Assembly: GCF_030249855.1 (NCBI RefSeq)
Contig: NZ_JANURN010000003.1
Span: 1-64,000, forward strand
From: Helicobacter_B zhangjianzhongii
GTDB lineage: Bacteria > Campylobacterota > Campylobacteria > Campylobacterales > Helicobacteraceae
DNA length: 64,000 nucleotides
Reading direction: 5' to 3'
In this document: positions 15,371 to 23,857 of the stretch, piece by piece
Layout of the letters: each line of letters opens with the position of its first letter
Position numbering within the stretch: the stretch's first letter is position 1
The notes under the pieces: generated by a model
Told to the model about the DNA's origin: nothing
Database searches by the model: none
The model's input: the letters and a program-made list of their open reading frames with translations, nothing else
Program-made: the position numbers and the translations under genes

Positions 15371-17188
15371 TTAGTGGGTATTGTAGTATATTTTCTGCAC
15401 GCTAGAGGCGATGCTTGGCGGGATCCAGTGCGCTACTTGCTCAAACTCTCCGCACGCTAGGGCGGCGCGGATTTGCGTAGAAGAGATGGGGAAGCCCTTC
15501 AAGCATAAGGGGGTATCAAATCGCCAAAGGCTAGAATCCACTTTTGGCGTATCGGTATTTTTATCGCTAGAATCCACTTTTTTACAAGGGCTATTTTTTC
15601 TGTCATTGCGAGTCGCTGTGATAGCAGCGGCGTGGCGATCCATAGTGTTTGCGGCAGCAAAAATGGGAGTATCACTAGAATCCACTTTTTGTAATGTTTG
15701 TATGTTTTGTGCGTTGTTGTCAAAAGTGGATTCTAGGGCGTGTGTCCTTGTTTGTGTGGATTGCCGCGCGGACAAATCGGCTCGCAATGACGATAAAAAA
15801 GCTTCATCACTAGAATCCACTTTTTTATTTTCAGCTTGTTTTGTAAAACCGCTTTGGGATTCTAGCCCACAAGCCAAATCCCGCACAATCGGCACAATCC
15901 TAGCAAGCCGCACGATCTCACTAGCCTCTCTCCAGCTAGGCAAAGACTCTAGCGCATCGCTGCCTAATGCCAGCCCAATCCCCCCATATTTACTAGCATA
16001 ATGCCGCACATACTCAATGGCATATACCACGCGATTAGCTCGCGCCTCAAAGTCGCTTATCTCCACGCGTTTCAACCCTGCGCAAAGCTCTCTTAGCCAC
16101 GCTATGCGCGTATGTATCGGTGCTGTTGGCTTATGCTTGAAAGGATTGCAAAAAGCAGGGATTATAATCACGCGCTTATAGCTAGAATCTAGTTTTTTAA
16201 TAATCTCTAAATGCCCTAAATGTGGCGGATCGAAGCTGCCGCCAAAAAGCACCACCATAGGGTGTGTTTTTTGGCTGGCGGCTTTTTCTCTTTTTGGCGT
16301 TGGCTTTTTGCGATACATTGTAGATTCTGCGGCGCGAGCTTGCTCATTTACGCCTAGTAAAATCCCTTCGCTCGCGCCTTGAAAACAAGGGACACCGCTC
16401 GGCGTTAGCCGATGTTTCTTTAGAAAACTACAATCTCTCATCAAAAATCCTGCCGCCTGCGACTCGCTTACATCTTGGGCTTTATCCCTAGAATCCTCTT
16501 TTGGCGTTGGCTTTTTGCGATACATTGTAGATTTTGCGGCGTGATTATCAAACACACTTTCAGCCTGTTTGTTTTGCGGTGTTTTTACATTTTTGGCGTT
16601 TATCCTAGAATCCACTTTTAGAATTTCGGCGTTTTTATCAAAAGTGGATTCTAGGGGTTGTGTCTTTGTTTGTGTGGATTGCCACGCCGACAAGTCGGCT
16701 CGCAATGACAATAAAGCCGATTTTTCAAAACCGCCCCGATTATATTCTTCAAGGATTCTAGGAATTGCGGTGGGGCTGTGGGAGCTTTGCAAACTTTGGG
16801 GAAGCTTAGCGACCTTGGTGGTCGTGCCTTTCACAAAACAAGGGACACCGCTCGCCGTAGGCGATGTTTCTTTAGTAAATTTTTCAATCTTGTCAAATTG
16901 CCTACCCAAGACCGAATCCCCTACAAAGCCACTTTGGGATTCTAGGATTTCTAAAGAAACTGCGCTTCGCTTGTTTTGCGATGAGAAATCGGGGTTTTTA
17001 CTAAAGAAACCTGCTTCGGCTTCGCCTTGCACCGCTTCGCTTGTTTTCGAGCCGCGCAAGGAGATAAGACTCGAGTGTCTATCGACGAAGCGCGGCGAAG
17101 AAATCCCCGATTTATCGCGCAAAGCCGAATCCCTACCACCCAAGACCGAATCCCTCGCCCTAGAATCCACCCTACTGCTCTGTATCAA
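15371..17188 (-). CDS. nadD: NadD nicotinate-nucleotide adenylyltransferase with huge repeat-derived additions
   Basis: 605 codons where NadD normally has about 180-210. The enzyme makes NaAD from NaMN and ATP. The true core starts near residue 311: VVLFGGSFDPPHLGHLEII with the (H/T)xGH nucleotide-binding motif, then VIIIPAFCNPFKHK, and ISSTQIRAAL near the end. About 310 residues before it and about 110 within it (after RIVPIVRDLACG, before LWRFDTPLCLKG) are translated repeats, full of LEST, KVDS, YRKKPTPK and NEQARAAEST. An internal ATG at 16258 would give a 295-residue product but lacks a clear ribosome site. The open frame overlaps the end of nikR. The gene should be essential, so the additions are probably tolerated or processed. 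Confidence 0.85.
   Translation of the reverse strand: MIQSSRVDSRARDSVLGGRDSALRDKSGISSPRFVDRHSSLISLRGSKTSEAVQGEAEAGFFSKNPDFSSQNKRSAVSLEILESQSGFVGDSVLGRQFDKIEKFTKETSPTASGVPCFVKGTTTKVAKLPQSLQSSHSPTAIPRILEEYNRGGFEKSALLSLRADLSAWQSTQTKTQPLESTFDKNAEILKVDSRINAKNVKTPQNKQAESVFDNHAAKSTMYRKKPTPKEDSRDKAQDVSESQAAGFLMRDCSFLKKHRLTPSGVPCFQGASEGILLGVNEQARAAESTMYRKKPTPKREKAASQKTHPMVVLFGGSFDPPHLGHLEIIKKLDSSYKRVIIIPAFCNPFKHKPTAPIHTRIAWLRELCAGLKRVEISDFEARANRVVYAIEYVRHYASKYGGIGLALGSDALESLPSWREASEIVRLARIVPIVRDLACGLESQSGFTKQAENKKVDSSDEAFLSSLRADLSARQSTQTRTHALESTFDNNAQNIQTLQKVDSSDTPIFAAANTMDRHAAAITATRNDRKNSPCKKVDSSDKNTDTPKVDSSLWRFDTPLCLKGFPISSTQIRAALACGEFEQVAHWIPPSIASSVQKIYYNTH
15530..15865 (-). repeat. In-frame repeat insertion inside nadD
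   Basis: About 330 bases containing at least five cores of CTAGAATCCACTTTT or its complement and two GTCATTGCGAG-type palindromes (about 15600-15642 and 15757-15791). It interrupts the adenylyltransferase between VRDLACG and FDTPLCLKG without breaking the frame. Confidence 0.8.
16259..17165 (-). repeat. Repeat mosaic forming the nadD N-terminal extension
   Basis: About 900 bases of nested repeats: core 15-mers, a palindrome with stem GCCGAC/GTCGGC (16686-16699), and at least three copies or pieces of the long mosaic (GGCGCGAGC at 16331-16339 paired with GCTCGCGCC at 16370-16378; further parts at 16800-16870 and 16960-17110). Everything stays open in the nadD frame. Confidence 0.8.
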
Positions 17189-17606
17189 AAGTGCTAGCCC
17201 TAGTAAGCTTACTAAACTTCACCCCCCTAAGCCCCGCCATATCAAGAGAAAATTGCTGTATCTGCCTGCCCACTCCACGCAGGATAATCGTCTCAAGGCA
17301 GTTATGTGCATCGATATGAATATGCGTGGTGCAGAGGATCTCTAGCCCATTGTGGCTGGCGTTATGTCCTAAATCGATGATTTTTTGGTTTAGCTCTCTT
17401 TGGTGGTGGTCATAGACGATGACTAGCACTGCGGTTTGGGTGCTTGTGTCATCTTGCCATTGCTCTTGGGCGAGCTTCTGGCGCACAAGATCACGCACAA
17501 GCTCAGATCGCGAGGTATAGCCCTGCTTGATAAATCGCGTATCCATAGCCTCTAGCAAGCTTGGCTCTAAAGAGATAGAAAATCGCACGACTTTATGATT
17601 GCTCAT
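17172..17606 (-). CDS. nikR: Nickel-responsive regulator NikR
   Basis: 144 residues. N-terminal ribbon-helix-helix DNA-binding domain (KVVRFSISLEPSLLEAMDTRF, SRSELVRDLVRQKL) and C-terminal ACT-like nickel-sensing domain with the ligands of VYDHHQREL, HIHIDAHNCLETI. In Helicobacter NikR with nickel controls urease, nickel uptake and iron genes. The window also holds hypA, a nickel-delivery gene. The C-terminus overlaps the start of the extended nadD frame by 17 bases. Confidence 0.93.
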   Translation of the reverse strand: MSNHKVVRFSISLEPSLLEAMDTRFIKQGYTSRSELVRDLVRQKLAQEQWQDDTSTQTAVLVIVYDHHQRELNQKIIDLGHNASHNGLEILCTTHIHIDAHNCLETIILRGVGRQIQQFSLDMAGLRGVKFSKLTRASTFDTEQ

Positions 17607-17607
17607 A

Positions 17608-18429
17608 CTACTCCTTATGATATAGCCACTTTTGTGCGCGCTGCTTTAGCCCGCCCACATCGCTTGAAGCGAAAAACTCTATTGCCGTTTTTTCATACGC
17701 ATTTGGTGTAAGCGAAAAATGCTCCACCAAATACTCCACGATCGCATCGCCAGAGTGGATAAGCGTGCTTTGATGATGAAAATACGCGCTGATTTCCTTA
17801 GCGATAAGGGGGAAATGCGTGCAGCCTAGGATAATCGTATCAGGAGCCCTGCCACCTAGCTCGCTTGCTTGCAAAAATGGGCGCAAGTAGTGATCTAAGC
17901 AGGCTTGCAAGATAGCCGCACCACTTGGTGTGCGGTAGCTGCCCTCCTCTACGATTGGGACAAACAGCCCTGTCGCCACCGCGCAAAGACGCGAGAATCC
18001 GGCTTCTTGCAGTAGCGTTTGATAGCGCGCAGAAGTGATAGTCGCTTGTGTGCCTAGGATTAGCGTGCTAGAGTCTAGGGCTGGATTGGCGTTAATCCTA
18101 GCTAGCACGCCTGGCTCTATCACACCGATAATGGGAAAGCTCGCGCAAGATCGCATAGCCTCTAAGGCATAAGCACTCACGGTATTGCACGCCACAAGCA
18201 GCATATCTACCTTTTGCGCACGGAAAAACTCCAAGCACTCTAAGGCAAAGGTTACAATGGTCTTTTCATCTTTGACACCATAAGGCACGCGCGCCGTATC
18301 GCCAAAATACACCGCACTCTCAAACAAAGTGGATTCTAGGACACTCTTTGCGACACTAAGCCCCCCCACCCCACTATCAAAAATCCCCACTCGTTTAAGC
18401 GATCCCACAGCGTGCCTACTCTTTTTCAT
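17608..18429 (-). CDS. murI: Glutamate racemase MurI
   Basis: 273 residues. Produces D-glutamate for peptidoglycan. Two catalytic cysteines are seen in LLVACNTVSAYAL and IILGCTHFPLIAKE, and the N-terminal loop is VGIFDSGVGGLSVAKS. An LESTLFES segment is core-repeat-like. A G7 run encodes the DSGVGG loop; being in an essential motif it is unlikely to be a switch. The 5' end overlaps the rho 3' end by 14 bases. Confidence 0.94.
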   Translation of the reverse strand: MKKSRHAVGSLKRVGIFDSGVGGLSVAKSVLESTLFESAVYFGDTARVPYGVKDEKTIVTFALECLEFFRAQKVDMLLVACNTVSAYALEAMRSCASFPIIGVIEPGVLARINANPALDSSTLILGTQATITSARYQTLLQEAGFSRLCAVATGLFVPIVEEGSYRTPSGAAILQACLDHYLRPFLQASELGGRAPDTIILGCTHFPLIAKEISAYFHHQSTLIHSGDAIVEYLVEHFSLTPNAYEKTAIEFFASSDVGGLKQRAQKWLYHKE

Positions 18430-19717
18430 TCATTTTGTTTAAAAATTCTTCATTATCTTTTGTTTGCTGCATTTTGGCATAGATGAAAGATAGGGCTTCT
18501 ATATCGTCCATTTGCTGCATCACATTGCGCAGCATCCACACTTTTGTGAGCTTGTCTCTGCCAAGTAGCAAGTCATCTTTCCTTGTGCCAGATTTTAGAA
18601 TATCAAAGGCAGGGTAGATTCTGCGATCTGCGATATTGCGTGCTAGCACGATCTCGGCATTTCCTGTGCCTTTAAACTCTTCAAAGATCACCTCATCCAT
18701 TCTCGAGCCTGTGTCAATGAGTGCTGTGGCGATGATAGTAAGGCTGCCACCTTGCTCGATATTTCTTGCTGCCCCGAAAAATCGCTTAGGCTTATGCAGC
18801 GCGTTTGCATCCACACCCCCACTTAGCACCTTGCCGCTAGCTGGCGTTACAGCATTATACGCGCGAGCAAGCCGCGTGATAGAATCAAGCAAAATCACCA
18901 CATCTTTGCCATTTTCTACCTCTCTTTTTGCCCGCTCTAGCACAAGCTCTGCTACGCGGATATGGCTGCTTGAAGGCAAATCAAAGGTCGAGCTATACAC
19001 GCTGCCTTTCACGCTACGCTGCATATCAGTAACCTCTTCAGGTCGCTCATCAACTAGCAGCACCATAAGCTCTACTTCTGGGTGATTAGCACTAATGCCG
19101 TGGGCTAGCTCTTTCATAAGTTCTGTTTTACCCGTGCGAGGGGGAGCTACGATCAAGGCTCTTTGCCCCTTGCCAATGGGGCTAAAGAGATCAAGCATTC
19201 TGCCTGTAACCTTTGTGGGCTGGTATTCTAAGCGGAGCTGCTGGGTGGGGAAAAGTGGGGTGAGATTATCAAAAAGGGGGCGGTTCCTCATCTCTTCTAA
19301 AGACATATAATTCACTGCTTCAATCTTTAGCAGCGCGTAGTAACGCTCCTGCTCTCTTGGCAAGCGCACCTGCCCTGTTACAATATCGCCATTACGCAAG
19401 GCGAAGCGATAGATTTGTGTCTGGCTTACATAGGTGTTGTTTTTACTATCGGTAAATGTCTCATCAATAGCGCGTAAAAAGCCATAGCCATCTTGGGTAA
19501 TCTCTAAAATCCCAGTGAAGAGTATGTAGCCACCTTGAGAGACTTGGGTCTTTAGGATTTCAAACATCAAATCTTGTCGCTTAAATTCTTGGGGGTTGTC
19601 GATTGAGAGGCTTTGGGCGATGGCGATAAGCTCAGCTATTGGCTTGATACTTAGCTCTTCTAGCTTGTAGGCTTCTACGGGGATATGCTGCTGTCGTTTA
19701 TTGGAATGCTCTGCCAT
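18416..19717 (-). CDS. rho: Transcription termination factor Rho
   Basis: 433 residues. RNA-dependent ATPase that terminates transcription. N-terminal Rho and cold-shock-like RNA-binding domains (GILEITQDGYGFLRA), Walker A IVAPPRTGKTELMKELAH, Walker B-type VVILLDSITRLARAYN, Q-loop SGGVDANALHKPKRFFGAARN. Full length. Downstream murI overlaps its end, so both are co-transcribed. Confidence 0.96.
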   Translation of the reverse strand: MAEHSNKRQQHIPVEAYKLEELSIKPIAELIAIAQSLSIDNPQEFKRQDLMFEILKTQVSQGGYILFTGILEITQDGYGFLRAIDETFTDSKNNTYVSQTQIYRFALRNGDIVTGQVRLPREQERYYALLKIEAVNYMSLEEMRNRPLFDNLTPLFPTQQLRLEYQPTKVTGRMLDLFSPIGKGQRALIVAPPRTGKTELMKELAHGISANHPEVELMVLLVDERPEEVTDMQRSVKGSVYSSTFDLPSSSHIRVAELVLERAKREVENGKDVVILLDSITRLARAYNAVTPASGKVLSGGVDANALHKPKRFFGAARNIEQGGSLTIIATALIDTGSRMDEVIFEEFKGTGNAEIVLARNIADRRIYPAFDILKSGTRKDDLLLGRDKLTKVWMLRNVMQQMDDIEALSFIYAKMQQTKDNEEFLNKMNEKE

Positions 19718-19853
19718 TAAAAGTCCTTAAACATAGAGATTGAGTGTGTAGGCGCGAGATAAGCACGGAGACACAAATTCTAAAATCTATTTGGAGATAA
19801 ATAAAAAGTAGAGTGAGATTGTAGCGAAAATCACGAAAAAATCAAGACCAAGC

Positions 19854-19874
19854 GCATTGGGCGTAGCCCAATGC
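19854..19874 (-). terminator. Terminator after sodB
   Basis: GCATTGGGC pairs with GCCCAATGC across a three-base loop just after the sodB stop. On the minus strand a T-rich stretch ending in T6 follows, so it can act as an intrinsic terminator between sodB and rho. Confidence 0.6.
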
Positions 19875-19881
19875 CTAGGGG

Positions 19882-20517
19882 CTATTTTTTATGCAAGCCA
19901 TTGATATAAAAGCGGATAGATTCTGTGGCTTCTTTCTGTGCCCATTCAAACGCACTAGAGACAAACGCCCAATTGATATGGCTAAAAAACTTCTCTAAAT
20001 ATGCAGGACGCGCGTTTTTGTGATCGATATAGTAGGCGTGCTCCCACACATCGCTCACAAGCAAAGGCACTTTATCATCAGTGATAGGCGTGGCAGCATT
20101 GCTTGTTTGGACAATTTCTAGCTTGCTAGATTTTGGGTCAAGCACCAGCCAGCACCAGCCAGAGCCAAAGAGTGTAGTAGCAGATTGGATAAACTTTTCT
20201 TTAAAGCCTTCCACGCTGCCAAACTCCTTTTCTATCGCGGCTTTTAGCTCCGCGCTCATCTCGCTTGACTTTGGCGCGATGCAGTCCCAATAGAAGTCGT
20301 GGTTATACACTTGGGCTGCGTTGTTAAACACACCGCCACTAGACTTTTTGATAATGTCATAAAGCTCGGCATTTTCAAACTCTGTGCCTTTGGTTAGGTT
20401 GTTAAGGTTATTGACATAGGTTTGATGATGCTTGCCATAGTGGAAGTCAAAAGTTAGTGGGCTTAGGAAGTCTCCAAATGCATCTTTTTCATAAGGTAAT
20501 TTGCGTAATTCAAACAT
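19882..20517 (-). CDS. sodB: Superoxide dismutase [Fe]
   Basis: 211 residues, Fe/Mn SOD family. Metal ligands and active-site residues are visible: FDFHYGKHHQTYVNNLN, YNHDFYWDCI, and LVSDVWEHAYYIDHKNARPAYLEKFF. FGSGWCWLVLD fits the iron-type enzymes used by Helicobacter. No signal peptide, hence cytoplasmic. AAGGAG ribosome site; own terminator downstream. Confidence 0.95.
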   Translation of the reverse strand: MFELRKLPYEKDAFGDFLSPLTFDFHYGKHHQTYVNNLNNLTKGTEFENAELYDIIKKSSGGVFNNAAQVYNHDFYWDCIAPKSSEMSAELKAAIEKEFGSVEGFKEKFIQSATTLFGSGWCWLVLDPKSSKLEIVQTSNAATPITDDKVPLLVSDVWEHAYYIDHKNARPAYLEKFFSHINWAFVSSAFEWAQKEATESIRFYINGLHKK

Positions 20518-20792
20518 CGTATCTCCTTGTTATAGTTGTTGTGTAGCGATCGCTCGCACTAGGGATTATAACACAACTACTTTAACCTAGATTCTACTAG
20601 AATCTAGCACCCACACAGCTTGCCTTGTCTCTTTGGTATTGTGCAAGCTAGCATTAGGCTAGTAAAAGTGGATTCTAATAATACGCGCTTTTAGTCATTA
20701 CAAGCAGACTGCAAATCCGCTTGACAATGGGTTGTTGTTTGAGTGATCTCCACAATCCTAGATCGTTAATCTTTCTACTTAATATTAAAGCT

Positions 20793-22688
20793 TCATTGTA
20801 GCACGCATCGCCCACTAGAGCATTGATTGACACTTGAGCTAAGTGGCACAGCAGCACTGCCGTGCCTATTATCCCCTTCTCCTGTGCAGTTGCTGTTTGA
20901 GATAGAGATATTTAGCGGATTTGGGTCAGGCTGGGTGATCTGCAAATGTGCCACAGCTTCAAGCACTCTACCTCTTGGCGTTAGCACTCTAATGGCTTCT
21001 TGGACATTGCGTGCGATAGAGTTTTGACGGATATAGCTTACATATTGGGTGAAAGTCATATTAGGTAAATTTGTGGGGATAAACATCAATCCATCTTCCA
21101 TCCTTAGCGCAGGCAAGGCGTGTCCATAGCGATTGCCGCCTGCATCGCGCGTATAGGTGCTTACAATCCATAGTGAGCCTAAGGGGGCATTAAGCATTGT
21201 TTGTAGCATTTGCTCCCTTGCTTCAGGTGCCTCATTAAGAGTAGAAGCTCTCCACACAAAGCCCGGTAGCATTGTCTGTGCCATTGCTTCAAAATTGCGC
21301 ATTATGCTTAGGTGGTAGCTCTCTCTATCTTCTAAAGCAGGTCGGGTTACCACAAGCTCGCCTAAACGCGCAGCAAGAGCTGGGTAACGGGCGCGAAATG
21401 AAGTAAAGGGGCTTGTGTGTGGTGCAGTGTCAAAGAAATATCCCCCGCTTGATAGAGCGTGCGTGCTGTGAAAGCTCTCTAGCTCTGCGATGATTTGGAA
21501 GCTTTGTAGCAAGCAGACACCACACACTCCAATCCTCTCCACACGCCCATCGCTTGTAGCTCCTATTTGGTAAAATCTCTTTATCCACTCTTCATTGAGC
21601 CTAAAGCTTGGCGGCAGAGATCGAGTAGCTCTTTTATGCTGTGTTTGCGCAAGATGTTTAGCCCCGGGAGCTGGGCAAAAGGAGAGCATATCGCCTAAAT
21701 TGCTATCGACATAGCGACTCCACCGCTCTATATCAGCATTGAAGAGAAACAACGATTTTGGCGCATTGGTGTGATCTCGCTCGATGAAGCTAGGCTTTGC
21801 CGTGTAAGGCACACCCCAATTTGGACCATACTGCGTAAGGCGCAAGAAATTGCCATCTCTATCGCGCAGCGCACCTTGCGAGCCAGATAGGCGGAAAAAC
21901 TCCCAGTAAATACTCTCCTTTTTTGCAAACACCTTGTCATTGCAAGATGCCCACACTATCCAATTCCAATCTTGGTGCTTACCCTGTCTTGAAGCCATAC
22001 AGACAAGCCCACCTGTGTTTGGGTTATATTGCGCGATATGTCCGTTTTCTGGATTGTAGATAAGCTCTACTAGGCTATCTTGGAAGCTTTGATTGTTTTG
22101 TAAATAGTAGAGCGAAAATTGCGTAGGTGAGATGAAGCTCCACCCGATAAAAGTTTTTATACTAAGTGTCGGTGGCGCGGCGATAGTGTCAATCCATTGT
22201 TGCATATCTTTTAGCGTGTGGTTATAGGCTTTTTGCTTTGCATTGATATGGACATACCATTGATAATCTTGCACCCTAAATGCCAAATCCATTGTATAGA
22301 AAGCACCATCTTTAATGAGCCATTGCTGATTTTTGTCATTTAACACGCAAGGGCGAAGCAGGAGATTGCCACTCCCTTTCTTGCTTTTAATCACACTCTC
22401 TGGCGCAGTCATACAAAGCCAGATATTATTGACATTCCACGCCACTCGGTGGAAAACATCATAGCGTGCAGGCTTTGCCCTTGAGCAATGATCTAGATAG
22501 ATATACCCCTCCGCCTTGCCAAAGCTTGGCGTATAGCAGTAGGTTTGATTATCGTGGGTGGTGATTTGGATTTTTGTGTCTTTGGGCGTGTGGGCGAGCT
22601 GCTGCTTGGCAGGACTAGCAAAATTTAAGCAAAATGACAATGATAGTAGTAGTGTAGGGACTATGATGTGTTTAATGAATGTTTGCAT
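20793..22688 (-). CDS. DUF1561-family secreted protein, lectin-toxin-like
   Basis: 631 residues from ATG 22688, preceded by AAGGAG. Signal peptide MQTFIKHIIVPTLLLSLSF. Residues about 30-330 contain ricin-B-like patterns (GNLLLRPCVLNDKNQQW, YIYLDHCSRAKP, NTGGLVCMAS, WEFFRLSG). A distinct region of about 280 residues follows (RFYQIGATSDGRVERIGVCG, YGHALPALRMEDGLMFIP) and a Cys-containing tail ends in CVLQ. From memory this is DUF1561 (Pfam PF07598), expanded in pathogenic Leptospira as virulence-modifying proteins, with members in Bartonella and some Helicobacter. Those are described as lectin-plus-toxin proteins with nuclease activity. The family call is fairly firm; toxicity is inference. Monocistronic, flanked by sodB and divergent atpB. 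Confidence 0.75.
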   Translation of the reverse strand: MQTFIKHIIVPTLLLSLSFCLNFASPAKQQLAHTPKDTKIQITTHDNQTYCYTPSFGKAEGYIYLDHCSRAKPARYDVFHRVAWNVNNIWLCMTAPESVIKSKKGSGNLLLRPCVLNDKNQQWLIKDGAFYTMDLAFRVQDYQWYVHINAKQKAYNHTLKDMQQWIDTIAAPPTLSIKTFIGWSFISPTQFSLYYLQNNQSFQDSLVELIYNPENGHIAQYNPNTGGLVCMASRQGKHQDWNWIVWASCNDKVFAKKESIYWEFFRLSGSQGALRDRDGNFLRLTQYGPNWGVPYTAKPSFIERDHTNAPKSLFLFNADIERWSRYVDSNLGDMLSFCPAPGAKHLAQTQHKRATRSLPPSFRLNEEWIKRFYQIGATSDGRVERIGVCGVCLLQSFQIIAELESFHSTHALSSGGYFFDTAPHTSPFTSFRARYPALAARLGELVVTRPALEDRESYHLSIMRNFEAMAQTMLPGFVWRASTLNEAPEAREQMLQTMLNAPLGSLWIVSTYTRDAGGNRYGHALPALRMEDGLMFIPTNLPNMTFTQYVSYIRQNSIARNVQEAIRVLTPRGRVLEAVAHLQITQPDPNPLNISISNSNCTGEGDNRHGSAAVPLSSSVNQCSSGRCVLQ

Positions 22689-22935
22689 ACAAGCTCCTTG
22701 TAGATATAAACTTTGCAATATAGCTTGTTGCGTGATGAAAAACAATGCCTAAGAGTGTATTTCACGCTCCAACACGCATAGAAGTAGCAGCCACACCTAG
22801 CCACTACCATAAATCTATATCTATACTATATTTTATTTTGGGCATATACTAGAAAATTATAAATTTTAATAAACTCTTGAGAAAAATTTCGGCACAATCT
22901 AGCCCAACTTCACACAAACAAAAAAGGACTTTGCT

Positions 22936-23619
22936 ATGGAAGATAGGCTCTTTACATTTGCGGGGATGATCAATTCTGACCACCACTTCATCACAGCGTT
23001 TTATACGATTTTATGCGCGATTGTGTGCGTATTTATGGCAAAGCTTGCCACTCGCAATATGCGCGTGATCCCTGGTGGCTTGCAAAATCTCTATGAAGCG
23101 ACCATTAGCGGTATGCTCTATATGGCAAAAGATGTCATCGGTGAAGAAAAAGCACGCAAATACTTCCCGCTTGCTGGGACGATTGGATTCTATGTGTTTT
23201 TCTGTAACATCATCGGTATGATTCCGGGCTTTGAAGCCCCTACGGCTGCGTGGGATTTCACACTTGTGCTAGCACTAGTGGTGTTTTTCTACTACCATTT
23301 TGAGGGTATCCGCACACAAGGCGTGATCCACTATTTCGCGCATTTTATGGGTCCTGTGAAGTGGCTAGCTCCGCTTATGTTCCCCATTGAGATCATCTCC
23401 CATCTCTCTCGCATTATCTCGCTTTCTTTCCGTTTGTTTGGAAATATCAAGGGCGATGATATGTTCTTGCTCGTTATGCTTATGCTTGTGCCTTGGCTTG
23501 TGCCTGTTGTGCCTTTTGCGATTTTGGCATTTATGGCGTTGCTGCAAGCATTTGTCTTTATGATCCTTACTTATGTGTATCTTGCTGGTGCGGTGCTAGT
23601 CGAAGAAGAAGGACACTAA
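22936..23619 (+). CDS. atpB: ATP synthase F0 subunit a
   Basis: 227 residues with multiple membrane helices. Subunit a forms the proton half-channels against the c ring. Seen: PGFEAPTAAWDFTLVLALVVFFYYHFEGI and the essential arginine helix ISLSFRLFGNIKGDDMFLLV. As in other Campylobacterota, atpB stands apart from the main ATP synthase operon. It heads a run with tatB and tatC. Confidence 0.95.
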   Translation: MEDRLFTFAGMINSDHHFITAFYTILCAIVCVFMAKLATRNMRVIPGGLQNLYEATISGMLYMAKDVIGEEKARKYFPLAGTIGFYVFFCNIIGMIPGFEAPTAAWDFTLVLALVVFFYYHFEGIRTQGVIHYFAHFMGPVKWLAPLMFPIEIISHLSRIISLSFRLFGNIKGDDMFLLVMLMLVPWLVPVVPFAILAFMALLQAFVFMILTYVYLAGAVLVEEEGH

Positions 23620-23620
23620 A

Positions 23621-23830
23621 TTGCCCAAGCTCCCTACGATCCTTGACTTTTTTAGCGGGCTTTTTGTCGGCGTGGGGATTGGCGGGGCGGTGCTTGTGTT
23701 TTATCTCGTGTATGCTTTGACAGGCTTGATGTTTTTAAGCGCACTAGCTGGGCTGCTTGTGGGCTGTGTGTTTGTGTTTTTTTCTCTTGTGGCGAAGTCT
23801 TTGAGTATCCTGCTAAAAAAATCTATATAG
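23621..23830 (+). CDS. Small two-helix membrane protein
   Basis: 69 residues, TTG start two bases after the atpB stop. Two predicted membrane helices (FFSGLFVGVGIGGAVLVFYL and LMFLSALAGLLVGCVFVFF) and a short basic C-terminus (KSLSILLKKSI). No family recognised. Its position between atpB and tatB suggests co-transcription. I chose the TTG because no ATG gives a full first helix. Confidence 0.6.
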   Translation: MPKLPTILDFFSGLFVGVGIGGAVLVFYLVYALTGLMFLSALAGLLVGCVFVFFSLVAKSLSILLKKSI

Positions 23831-23857
23831 ATTTTAGAGTGGCATTAAGGTTTGCGT

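Noticed and set aside
18361..18367. C7 run in murI as a phase switch
   Set aside because: It encodes the catalytic DSGVGG loop of an essential enzyme and is short, so switching is unlikely.
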